A stretch of 64,000 nt of DNA from Kitagawia praeruptora (taxonomy: Eukaryota; Streptophyta; Magnoliopsida; Apiales; Apiaceae), in assembly GCA_037693485.1 (NCBI GenBank), contig CM075349.1, forward strand, positions 27,969,501-28,033,500, written 5' to 3'. The translations under genes were made by a program, and so were the position numbers. Numbering within the stretch: the stretch's first letter is position 1; each line of letters opens with the position of its first letter. The notes beneath the pieces are model-generated. The model saw nothing but the letters and a program-made list of their open reading frames with translations, was not told the origin of the DNA and did not search any database. Positions 34,677 through 45,773 of the stretch are shown piece after piece.

Positions 34677-37600
34677 ACCAAACCAAACCAAACATACCTA
34701 GTATATCCCGCTCAGAGCAGGGTCTGGGGGGGTGAGATGTACGCAGACCATGCCCCTACTTTTAACGGTAGGGAGGCTGTTTCCGTGAAGACCCCCGGCT
34801 AAGTGCACAAAAGCTAAAAGTGTGTGATAATCAAATTGATTTTCTAATATTTGAAAAAGGCGCTTCGTCATACCTGAGCCCATGGCTTTGAACACATGGG
34901 GCTTACCTACTAGGGGATTGACTACTCCGCTCTGCAAAACACTCCGATCTAAGATGGCATCTTGCCAAGCTCCCTGAAACTGCACAACTAGACAACAGAA
35001 GACAATATGAAGAAAAAATAAATAAATAAAAAACGAGAAATGAGAACGCAACAGCCGAGCTTCTACAATAAAGCTAACCGAGACAACCCAACTCTGAGGC
35101 TCTCAATAACTGAGCCGCTCCCTAAAAGAGAATCTACCACTCTGATCTGGCGCCTCCAGGAACACCTATCAGCGGTCATGGTCTCATTTAAGTTTAAGAC
35201 CTTTAAATCTAGCCGAAGCTGCTCTTCCCACGACCTCCTCGGTCTTCCTCTCCTCCTCACCCCAACAACCGAAAGACTCTCGACCCTCCTCACTGGGGCT
35301 TCAGCCTGCTTCCTACGCACGTGGCCGAACCATCTCAACCTCCCTTCCCTAACTTTCGCAGAAAAAGGCGCCACCTCAAGCTCGGTCCTAAAAACCACAT
35401 TCGGGATTCTATCCATCATCGTGCGCCCACAAGACCACCGCAACATCCTCATTTCAGCTGCTTCAAACTTGCTCTCGAGTGCCTTCTTCGCCGCCCAACA
35501 CTCCGAACCATATAACATCGCAGGACGGATTGCCGCTCTATAGAATTTCCCTTTCAACTTTAACGGGACTTTCTTGTCGCACATCATCCCTGACGTTGCC
35601 CTCCACCTTAGCCACCCGGCCTTGATACGATGCGTGACATCGTCTTCTATCTCACCTTCCTTCTGGATGATCGAACCCAAATACTTGAACTTATCCATAC
35701 GAGGGACGATCTGATCTTCAATCCTAACCTCCACCCCTTCCTCGTTGGCCTCACCACTGAAGTTACACCAGAGATACTCGGTTTTAGACCGGCTCACCCG
35801 CAAGCCTTGGGGCTCCAAAGTAGATCTCCATAACTCCAACTTCTCGTTCACCTCCCCCCTCGACTCCGCCACTAACACGATATCATCGGCGAAAAGCATG
35901 CACCAAGGGACGCCATCTTGAATCCCTCGCGACATGACATCTAGGATAAGGGCAAAAAGAAGAGGACTTAGGGCCGACCCCTGGTGAAGCCCAATCTCAA
36001 CAGGGAAAAAACGGGAGTCACCAACTGGGGTCCGGACGCAGGAACTAGCTTGGGAGTACATGTCTTGAATCACCTTCACGTATGCCGACGACACTCTCCT
36101 CTCCTCCAGACTCTTCCAAATAGCTTCACGAGGGATGCTATCATAAGCCTTCTCAAGATCAATGAACACCATATGGAGGTCTTTGCGACGTTCCCTGAAC
36201 TTCTCCATAAGGCGTCTGACGAGATGAATGGCCTCGGTCGTCGATCTCCCAGGAATAAAACCAAATTGATTCTCTGAGATTTCAACTTCTCTTCTAATCC
36301 GACATTCAACCACTCTTTCCCAAAGTTTCATAGTATGACTGAGTAGTTTAATACCCCGATAGTTACTACAACTCTGAGCATCGCCTTTGTTCTTGAAAAA
36401 AGGGACCACAATACTACGCCTCCATTCAGCTGGCATCCTAGCACCCAAGAGGAGAACATTGAACAGATCTGCTAGCCACTGAACGCCAACCTCACCAAGG
36501 CAAAGCCACACCTCCATTGGGATCTGATCCGGACCAACTGCCTTCCCTCTAGCCATCTTTTGCAGGGCACCCTTGACTTCATCCTTGCTGATACGCTCAC
36601 AGGAACCGAAACTGAAAGAACGCACAGACGAAAGAGAGACCTCTTTCTCCACATCGGCACCACTCCTCCTAGCCTCATTGAAAAGATTATGGAAATACGA
36701 ACTCCACCTTTCCTTAATAGCATCTTCATTCACTAACACTTGACCTGAATCATCCTTAACAAACTTTACAGAACCCAGTTCGCGTCGCCCTCTCTCCCTA
36801 GCTTTAGCTAGTTTAAAGATAGCGTTCGCTCCTTCCTTGGTATCTAGGCGCTTGTACAGCCCCTCATAGGCTTCAACTTTGGCTTTTGCCACAGCCTTTT
36901 TTGCCTCTCGTCTTACCACCTTGTATGCTTCCAACTTCAGAGTCCTCTCCGTCCCTGCACAAATCGACAAAAGCTCTTTAAAGAGCGCAAGTTTAGCCTT
37001 TACTTTCTTTTGAACCTCCTTATTCCACCACCACGACTCCTTAGGACCACTAAACTTTCCTGAGGAAACCCCCACCACCTTCTCGCCCACACACCGAATA
37101 GCCTTCGCCATGTTGGTCCACCTAAAGTTGGCATCTCCACCACGTGCAAAACAACCTTCACTGAGTAGAGACTCCCTGAATTCGGTCGCCTTCTCGCCCT
37201 TCAAATCTTTCCAAAGGATTCTTGGTCTAAACTCTCTCGTCCTGCGAACAACTCGACCCCCCATGGATAGATCCATGGCCAACAAACGGTGCTGGGAAAC
37301 ACACGCCTCACTCCGGAACACCTTGCAATCCACGCAGGCCCTAACATCACGCTTGCGCATAAGTAGGTAATCGATTTGAGTGTTGTGCCCCTCACTACTA
37401 AAAGTGATGAGGTGCTCAGCCCTCTTCTGAAAAATAGAATTCACGATTACCAACTCATGGGCAGTAGCAAACTCCAACAACGCGGACCCACCGACATTCC
37501 TGACCCCGAAGCCGAAACCCCCATGAGCGCTGAGATAGCCATCAGCCCTATCACCAATGTGACCATTGAAATCGCCACCCAACACTAAAAATTGGTCATC

Positions 37601-38744
37601 AGGAATACTTCCGACCAACTCATCTAAACAGACCCAGAAAGCCTCCTTCTCAGAGTCGCCCAAACCGACTTGGGGGGCATACGCACACACCACGTTCACC
37701 ACCTTCTCCCCAACCACAACTCTGACGGACATGATCCTGTCGTTGCACCTCTTCACTTCCACGACGTTGTCTTTTAGATCTTTCGCCAAAAGTATACCCA
37801 CTCCATTCCTCGAGTTGGCAAGACCTGAGTACCACAATTTATACCCGTTCGCTTCTCTTGACTGAGCCCCCTTCCACCGAGTCTCTTAAATACAAGCCAC
37901 ATCTATTCTTCGCTTCTTCAACCACGTCCACTAACTCCAAAAATTTGACCGTTAAGGTACCTAAATTCAAACTGCCGACACGCAAACTACGCGACATCGA
38001 CAAAACAAACGAGCAAAACACACACAATATTCACCTAAACGGAGGTAAAATTTAGATCACAATTTATATGCAGACAGAAATAGAGGTGGTTACGCAGAAA
38101 ATAATAAATAAAAGATAAAAGATTGACAACAATATTTTTTTTTCCGAAATAATTTTAGAAAAATAAAATGATACCAGACTTCGAATGCCACTTCAGAAGA
38201 GCTTGATATTCCGGTAAGCTACACCTGCAAAGAACGAAAAACACAGAAATATCTACTAATTTATTGTTAGTTAAACAAATCTAAAATGCTGGTGGTTTTA
38301 TAAAGTATTCTTCCGGCGATACGCCGGTCAGGAATGACCAGTACAGTTGATGACTAAAGTGTGTTACTTTATATTCAACTGATCTTGAACAAGATTCCCA
38401 ATAATATTAAGCTTTTCTCTCTCTCTCAGAACTTTACTCAAACACCTTGTGTGCACAGATCGGTTCTCAAGGAAATCGAATGGGTTGAACAAAAATTGAA
38501 TTTTCAGTTTCTTGACCAAACAGAGATTTTAACGGATAAGAGGATTGAGGATGAGACGATCTGTTGGTCTGTGTTCTTGGTTTCGAAAAAGATCGAGTAT
38601 TGAAGGTCTGGTCCGTATATAGGTTTCTGTTCCCTTCTTATAACTGGACAACTTGTACTTAAAGTTTTTGATTAATCAAACACAAGTGTAACTTGATAAA
38701 TTGTATGATAATGGATCCCAGGGTGTGTTTGTAAATTGCAGATC
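34677..38744 (-). mobile_element. Full-length RTE-type LINE with 16-bp TSD
   Basis: A perfect 16-bp TSD TAGTCACGTAGAATAA at 34661-34676 and 38745-38760 brackets 4,068 bp on the minus strand. Order: about 750 bp of 5' leader (38744-37998), one endonuclease-reverse-transcriptase frame (37997-35063), about 385 bp of 3' untranslated sequence, and a short TTTGG-repeat tail at 34677-34695. The single frame and the tail made of a simple repeat instead of poly-A fit the RTE clade. The exact TSD shows a complete insertion by target-primed reverse transcription. Confidence 0.9.
35063..37997 (-). pseudogene. RTE LINE endonuclease/reverse transcriptase, two N-terminal lesions
   Basis: The frame starts MSRSLRVGSLNLGTLTVK, the first strand of an APE endonuclease. 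It is then broken by a 1-bp frameshift near 37915-37925 and an in-frame TAA at 37886-37888. From 37837 it is open for 924 codons. Endonuclease motifs GGDFNGHIG and SQHRLLAMD are visible. The reverse transcriptase has FIDLEKAYDSIPR, GLHQGSALSPLLF and the catalytic MLFADDIVLV, followed by a C-terminal region ending SRLALL. Only the first 60 or so residues are affected, so the element was active until recently. It may still serve as source or template if expression starts downstream, though the endonuclease would then be incomplete. Confidence 0.88.
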
Positions 38745-38849
38745 TAGTCACGTAGAATAAGGTGGCAATATTCAATTTAAGTTCCATTTTAATATTTAGA
38801 GCGGCTTTCACAGAAGCCCCCGAGCTAGTAATTGATAAATTATTATATA

Positions 38850-39100
38850 CTCCTTTTGTCCCATTCATTTATTTACATAAAAAATTGCATATCTGACACG
38901 CATTTTAAGATGGATTTTAAGGATAGTTCTATAACTTATTTTTGATATTTTCTTTCTTTATATAAAAATAGGATTGTTCAATTTTTATACAAAAAAAGAA
39001 AATATTAAAAATAAGTTATACAACTATCCTTAAAATGCACCTTCAAATTCGTGCCGGAAACTGGTCCATAAATGTAAAATTCTAGTTGGGACAGACGGAG
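38850..39100. mobile_element. Stowaway-like MITE
   Basis: The ends CTCCTTTTGTCCC and GGGACAGACGGAG are flanked by TA. The interior forms a long foldback around 38935-39030 (AACTATCCTTAAAATGC and its inverse). It is closely related in the middle to the MITEs at 7036-7286 and 23143-23338. Confidence 0.75.
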
Positions 39101-39102
39101 TA

Positions 39103-39584
39103 ATGAATATTTATTCTTAACAAATTTCAAGAAAACGAGAATCAGACTTTGAGACGATAAAATATAAATTTTAATCATTTAATTTACCTTATGTCGCTTT
39201 AAGAGAATTTCCAACCCATTACATTAAATTGGTGTTAAAATGTAATCAAATTTTCAATCATCTCCAATTCATCTATATCAAAATTTACATCAAAGCTGGG
39301 AATCATTCTCATTTTAAAAACATATTATTCCTTTTTTTCCAATATTTATATCAATACACTTATATTAAATCACAATATATCAAATCGTAATATTCAAAAA
39401 ATCTTAAAAAATTAATTCTCTCATAAAAAAAAATTCATAGCAACTAAAATGGAGAAAAATACATGTATAAAGTTGAAATTTGATCTATGTTTACTTGAGT
39501 TTTAGAGATAGTGAGTACTCTCCCATGTATGTGGGGACTTTTAATTCAAATGCTATCAATATAATTTTTTTAATTTTATTACAT
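39103..39584. other. Intergenic, AT-rich
   Basis: No gene or delimited element was recognised between the MITE and the LTR retrotransposon. Confidence 0.3.
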
Positions 39585-39589
39585 ATTAT

Positions 39590-40944
39590 TGTAATTTAAG
39601 TAGCACAATATGTTGGACTGACAAGCGAATGAGACTGTCTCTTTCGAGAATGTGACTGTCTCTTTTGCAAATGAGACTGTCTCTTTTGAGAATGAGACTA
39701 TCTCTTTTGTCTAACAGAATATTAACTGCAGAAATTAAATAACGGAATAAACAACAAGAACACCAGAAGTTTTTCACTTGGTTCGGCCCCTATCCTAGTC
39801 TATGGCCTACCTCCAAGTCCCTATGCCAACTAGCACATAGATTATATTATTATCACAATAATATAAACCTTACAGTACTTCCGAATACAAATTCAAGCCC
39901 CTGGAAGAACCCTTCCATTTGATACACTTGTCACCTAACAAACCTGCTACTTAGCCCATTGGCTACCTTGGCTAATGATTTGTATTCCTAGCTAATTGCC
40001 ACAACCCGACACAGGTAATTATAGAATGGACAAAGTTTGTAACAAGATGAATGTCGCTTCTATACAAGGTAAATATGAATGTTAATATTTGTGTATAGAA
40101 GCTGTATATCAGAGAATGAGCAGCTTGGTTCTTGTTATGTATATCCCTAGTGTCCCTATCTCTATGCTTCAAGTAGAGCTGAGTCGTATATATAGTGACT
40201 TTGTTGATGTAGCCATTGTGTATGAATCCAATCTTGAAGATCTTAGCTTGTTCAACTTCTGATGATATAGCCGTTTGAGGTTGAATTTAGGAGCATGTAG
40301 ATCTTGACTTATGGAGATGAAACTGTAAAGGCATAATACACTAAGATATGCAGATGGAACATAAGTCAAAGAATATTGCTGTTACACACGACATGGTTGT
40401 AATATATTGACTAAAGAGTATGTAATATATGCTTTAGTGCTGTCAAAGAGTAAAAAACTAGGTAGTGGGTTGAAAGTGGAAACTTTCTTTTTGCTTTAAA
40501 GAACAAAGTTAGTGGGTCTTTGACTAAAAGCAAACATTTTGTTCTTTTGATGTTCAAGCACAAAACATAAAGCATCTTACATCATAAAGTAGATAAATCA
40601 TGAAGCATGAAGATGCATATTAGTATTAGTCCGAGAGAATATATTTCAATACATGGCTGCTAGTTTAGACTAAAGAGGGTAAAAGTGTTTTTAGCACAAA
40701 ACACTATAAAGCATAAAGCATTAGAAAACATAAAGCATTATAAAGCATAAAGCATAAAAGCATAAAAGCATATTTATTCTTTTAGAATATGTCAGAGAAT
40801 ATGTCTTGACACTTTATAGCTTTTTGACTTGATATTCATCGAAAGATGCAATCAACAGATTATATTAAAGATATACACTAAGCACTATGAAATCAATTAA
40901 TCCAAATATAATTCAAATCATCATCTTAAAACCTGTGTAGTAAC
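39590..40944 (-). repeat. 3' LTR of the non-autonomous Copia element
   Basis: This 1,355-bp LTR carries the empty site (TCATAAAG followed by TAGATAAA at 40582-40597) that corresponds to the hAT insertion in the other LTR. Four 21-bp GAGACTGTCTC units lie at 39631-39714, near the outer edge. Confidence 0.9.
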
Positions 40945-41086
40945 AATCTCCCCCTTTTTATGATGATGAAAACTTTGAATTATTATCAATTCTTAACTGT
41001 CTCCCCCTGTCAAAAATACTTGTATAATCATTAGTACATATCTGATGAATAGTTTTAAATGAATAAGCGTAAGCAACATCATATAA

Positions 41087-41758
41087 TTAACAATATTCAA
41101 AATCAAACCGACATTCAACAAAGATCAAACATTGAGCCAGTCGAATAAAGTTAAACATCCAAAGAGCAGAAGAGGGTTCAGAATAATCCAATAAGTACAG
41201 ACAGATAGAATAATAATTAATTAAACGCCAAGTTTTTCTCCCCCTTTCATAAACATAAAAACTGAATTTAATCATCATCCGGGATGGTAAATTCTTTATG
41301 CATACAATCAGAAAACTATTAGCATAAAGTCTCATCTGAAGCTCCAAACATAATGTCATCAACGTATACATGTACCAATAAGAAATCATTATGCTTATGA
41401 AAGATAAAGATAGTAGGATCGAGTGTACCATGAATAAAACCTGAGTCAACAAGAAATGTACTGAACCGATCATACCAGGAGAGGTGCTAGAAGGAGTATC
41501 AGAAGTCATAGAGGATCCATTAGGTGATTGATGAACTGTAGAATTCTGATGTGTTGTCTCCTGTCCAGTCGGAGAATGAGACAGTTCCTTTTCCAAATGA
41601 GACTGTCTCTTTTCCAAATGAGGCTGTCCCTTTTTCGAATGAGACTGACCCTTTCCTGAATGAGACTGTCCCTTTCCCGAATGAGACTGTCCCTTTTGAA
41701 GCTGGGAAACATCATGTGCAACTACATCCTCATCTCTGGTTGAAATGGAGTAACCCAA
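41087..41758 (-). pseudogene. Copia integrase-RT remnant with 21-bp tandem repeats
   Basis: The minus strand starts with GIFLGYS, a motif near the C-terminus of Copia integrase. It runs through a linker made of six 21-bp units (about 41578-41703, coding seven-residue KGQSHSG-like repeats), and reaches reverse transcriptase sequence including WYDRF and the catalytic YVDD at about 41356-41367. The YVDD part lies in another frame from the linker, so at least one frameshift exists. Everything upstream of GIFLGYS in pol is deleted. An AT microsatellite (41783-41828) marks the junction with gag. Confidence 0.75.
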
Positions 41759-41791
41759 GAATATTCCTGCAAAAAAATATCTATATATCTA

Positions 41792-41831
<40 letters not shown>

Positions 41832-41912
41832 TGTCTTAGGTACCCACCTTGATTTGGGTCATGCATTGTTAGTGTCTACAATCTTATATAAATGTCTTTC
41901 ATTTTTCTTAAT

Positions 41913-43458
41913 CTAGATTTGAGCAATATTAACATAGGCATGTGAATTATAAGATTTAGAAGTTTGGCCCTTAATGCCACAGAATTTGGATTCTGCCGAG
42001 ATGTGTCCCCTTTTTCCGCAATCTATGCATTTTTCATATGGCATACTGTACTTCATAGTAGTCCTCTTCTTTGTCTTTTGAAATACACTCTTTTTGTCTG
42101 AATTAAAACCAAGTCCTTCTTTTCCCAAAGAGGATTTTTGACCTGCCAAAATTATGTCTAATGTTCCTTCACCGTGCACGAACTTAGCCAGATCTTTCTT
42201 TAGACGATCGATCTTTTTCTTTAGCTCAGAGTATTTCTGTTCTGCTTCCTGCCTTTCCTCTTTCATAGATTCATCCATTTCACTTAGCACTTCGTTGAGA
42301 GATTGCTTTAAGTATGCATTTTTATCACGCAATTTTCTATTTTGTGCCTGCAAAAATAGTACATCTTCAGATACAAATGATTTTACAGGAGTAGAGTATA
42401 CCTCTTCGTCTTCACTGGAGCATTCCTCAATTCCAGCAAGACAAAGTTGAGCAATTTCATCATCAGAGTCAATTTCTGTTTCTGATTCATCGTCGCTCGT
42501 TGTGAGAAATGCTTTACTTCTTTTCTTCTCCTTATCTTTATCCTTTGTTTCAGAAGATTTCATTTTCGCCTTGAGTTGCAAACAATTATTTTTAAAATGA
42601 CCTTTCTTGCCGCATTCGAAACAGACTTCATCAGTTGTGCTGTTTCTTAACTCCTTTTTGAATCCATTGAATTTTTGAGGAGGTCGGCAAGAAGCTTTCT
42701 TCTTGGCTAGAAACTTCTGAAACTTCTTTAGAAGAGCAATCTCCTCGTCTGAATCCTCACTAGAATCTGCCATAGTTTGAAGAGCTAGAGTCCTTTTCCT
42801 TGGAACTTCTTCTTTTGCATCATACCTTCGAAGTTGGTTTTCAAACTCTTCTAACTCGCTGAAGAGGGTGAGAGTCTCCATTCTTGAAATCGAGGGAGAA
42901 TCTTGCAGAGTTGTTACCTTAGGAGCAAACTTTTGGGCAGTGACCGAAGATTTTTTCTGTTTATTTCTGACTGAGGAATATGCCTTTCCAGGAGAGAAAT
43001 AGAATTCATAAGAGTAAGAAATCGTCCCTGTGCTTCTTTTATGTCTTCATTTTTTCCAATCTGAAGCTTTCATAGTCACTTAGAAGAAGATCAAGTTTGA
43101 TTTCCCGAACTTTTGAGGTGCCTTCATGACTTACTACAATAGTATCCCAGACTTGTTTTGCCGAAGTGCATGAAGATACTTTCCGTAGTTCAGTAGCACA
43201 CAGTCCATTGAGTAGAGAGTTCATAGCTCGAGCATTATAATTAAGAGCATTGACTTCATCATCAGTAAGGTCCTTTACCGGTTTGGGCTTGCCATCTGTC
43301 ATGGGAATGGTGATGCCATTTTCAACTGCATCCCATTCGTAGGTGTCCCTCTGGAGAAATATCTTCATTAGGAACTTCCAGTCATTGTAGTTTTCTGTTC
43401 CAAGTGAGAGTGGTGGAGCATTGATTGATCGTCGATCGTTCCAACCTGATTGTGCCAT
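41913..43458 (-). pseudogene. Copia gag, broken
   Basis: The N-terminal gag (43458-43039) starts MAQSGWNDRRSINAPPLS and has the UBN2-like ENYNDWKFLMKIFL and NAKQVWDT-type segment. It stops at FRLEKMKT, and a gap with frameshifts follows. A second open part (42881-41913) contains LEEFENQLRRYDAKEE, zinc knuckle CFECGKKGHFKNNC, a long charged coiled coil, and a second cysteine/histidine cluster CIDCGKRGH. The middle of gag is deleted or scrambled, so no full nucleocapsid protein is expected. Confidence 0.8.
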
Positions 43459-43515
43459 GGATCTTGCAAAATAAACAATTAAACAAAGGTTAAATGCACC
43501 TGCTCTGATACCAAC

Positions 43516-45768
43516 TGTAATTTAAGTAGCACAATATGTTGGACTGACAAGCGAATGAGACTGTCTCTTTCAAGAATGAGACTGCCTCTTTTGAAAATGA
43601 GACTGTCTCTTTTGAGAATGAGACTATCTCTTTTGTCTAACAGAATATTAACTACAGAAATTAAATAACGGAATAAACAACAAGAACACCAGAAGTTTTT
43701 CACTTGGTTCAGCCCCTATCCTAATCTATGGCCTACCTCCAAGTCCCTATGCCAACTAGCACAGAGATTATATTATTATCACAATAATATAAACCTTACA
43801 GTACTTCCGAATACAAATTCAAGCCCTGGAAGAACCCTTCCCTTTGACACACTTGTCACCTAGCAAACCTGCTACTTAGCCCACTGGCTACCTTGACTAA
43901 TGATTTGTATTCCTAGCTAATTGCCACAACCCGGCACAGGTAATTATAGAATGGACAAAGGTTGTAACAAGATGAATGTCGCTTCTATACAAGGTAAATA
44001 TGAATGTTTATATCTGTGTATAGAAGCTGTATATCAGAGAATGAGCAGCTTGGTTCTTGTTATGTATATCTCTGGTGTCCCTATCTCTATGCTTCAAGTA
44101 GAGCTGAGTCGTATATATAGTGACTTTGTTGATGTAGCCGTTGTGTATGAATCCAATCTTGAAGATCTTAGCTTGTTCAACTTCTGATGATATAGCCGTT
44201 TGAGGTTGAATTTAGGAGCATGTAGATCTTGACTTATGGAGATGAAACTGTAAAGGCATGATACACTAAGATATGCAGATGGAACATAAGTCAGAGAATA
44301 TTGCTGTTACACACGGCATGGTTGTAATATATTGACTAAAGAGTATGTAATATATGCTTTAGTGTTGTCAAAGAGTAAAACACTAGGTAGTGGGTTGAAA
44401 GTGGAAACTTTTTTTTTGCTTTAAAGAACAAAGTTAGTGGGTCTTTGACTAAAAGCAAACACTTTGTTCTTTTGATGTTCAAGCACAAAACATAAATCAT
44501 CTTACATCATAAAGTAGGGGTGAGCAAAAAACCGAATCAAATCGAAACCGATGAAAACCGAACCGAAAAAAACCGGAACCGTTAAAAACCGAACCGAAAC
44601 CGAAAAATTAAAAACCGTAACTGAAACCGATTATGCGGTTGCGGTTTTAAGTAGGAACCGATCCGAAAAAAACGGAACCGATCCGATTAAAATATATAAA
44701 TAAATAATATATATATATACATATTTAATTATATTTATATATTTATAATTAAAAGATACAACAGTTTTATGCAATTAATTGTATGTAGGTGTACAAAGGT
44801 TATTAATATTTGTTCTTAAGGTGCCATTTCTGTGCTTAATGTGTAGAACCTCACTCCACTAGGCTCTCTGTTCAAATATGCAATTAAGATGTATGTATAT
44901 GTTTAATTCTTGACAGATTGCATAATACAGTTTAGTCTGCTGTTGGTTGTTCTAATAATGAGTTTCAAATTGTACTGCACCAACTACAAAGTTATTGTAC
45001 ACCCATCCACCCCACACACACACTGAGTTTCAAACCTATATTAGTTTGTTGTCTCCGCAAGTTTGCTACTAGTACTTAAACCTATATTTATTGCACAGAT
45101 CATGAAGGCTTTTTGTCTGCATCATCTGGAGACTGGAAGACTGGAACACTTGTATTATGTTAGACTTTCGCAATTTATTATAAAAACTTTGTATGCTATT
45201 TCGGAAGAACAAATGGACTTTCTATGCTTAAAAATTCTTGTAATCATTTTTATTTTGTCATTTTTATTTGAAGCGGTTATTGAAACCGATCCGACAATTT
45301 TGAAACCGAAACCGAACCGTCGGTTGCGGTTTTCAATTTTAAAAACCGAGGGTTTGCGGTTGCGGTTTCAATTTTAACCTAAAACCGAACCGTTCCGTTC
45401 CGTGCTCCCCCCTATCAGAAAGTAGATAAAGCATGAAGCATGAAAATGCAGATTTGTATTAGTCCGAGAGAATATATTCAATACATGGCTGCTAATTTAG
45501 ACTAAAGAGGGTAAAAGTGTTTTTAGCACAAAACACTATAAAGCATAAAGCATTAGAAAACATAAAGCATTATAAAGCATAAAGCATAAAAGCATATTTA
45601 TTCTTTTAGAATATGTCAGAGAATATGTCTTGACACTTTATAGCTTTTTGACTTGATATTCATGGAAAGATGCAATCAACCGATTATATTAAAGATATAC
45701 ACTAAGCACTATGAAATAAATTAATCCAAATATAATTCAAATCATATCTTAAAACTTGTGTAGTAACA
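43516..45768 (-). repeat. 5' LTR of the non-autonomous Copia element, hAT-interrupted
   Basis: Without the 900-bp insert at 44515-45414 it is collinear with the left LTR. It has four 21-bp GAGACTGTCTC units at 43557-43640, directly inside the primer-binding-site edge. Confidence 0.9.
44515..45414. mobile_element. hAT-type element inside the LTR, word AACCGA
   Basis: The termini are TAGGGGTGAGCA and, inverted, TAGGGGGGAGCA. The flanking 8 bp are TCATAAAG (44507-44514) and TCAGAAAG (45415-45422), one mismatch. The sister LTR at 40582 shows the intact empty site. The first 190 and last 150 bp are dense in AACCGA/CGGTTT words. The middle 500 bp resembles nothing I recognise and has no convincing coding frame. 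Confidence 0.9.
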
Positions 45769-45773
45769 ATTAT

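Larger units (their letters stand above)
39590..45768 (-). mobile_element. Non-autonomous Copia LTR retrotransposon (LTRs about 1.35 kb)
   Basis: Direct repeats at 39590-40944 and 43516-45768 (the latter holding a 900-bp hAT insertion) are flanked by a perfect 5-bp TSD ATTAT (39585-39589 and 45769-45773). The element reads on the minus strand: 5' LTR on the right, primer-binding site TGGTATCAGAGC at about 43513-43502, then gag, a remnant of pol, and a polypurine tract AAAAAGGGGGAGAT next to the left LTR. Each LTR has TG and CA ends. The internal region is only 2.57 kb. Protease, most of integrase, most of RT and RNase H are gone, so mobilisation would need a helper. The LTR length and gag type suggest the SIRE/Maximus side of Copia, tentatively. 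Confidence 0.92.

Noticed and set aside
34698..35051. Open frame of 117 codons on the minus strand
   Set aside because: It lies wholly in the 3' untranslated region of the RTE LINE bounded by the 16-bp TSD, so it is LINE sequence and not a gene.
37201..37588. Several short plus-strand frames across the LINE
   Set aside because: They are shadows of the LINE endonuclease frame on the other strand.
39631..41703. CRISPR-like regular 21-bp repeats
   Set aside because: The repeats are contiguous without spacers, code for a peptide repeat in part, and are in a plant retrotransposon.
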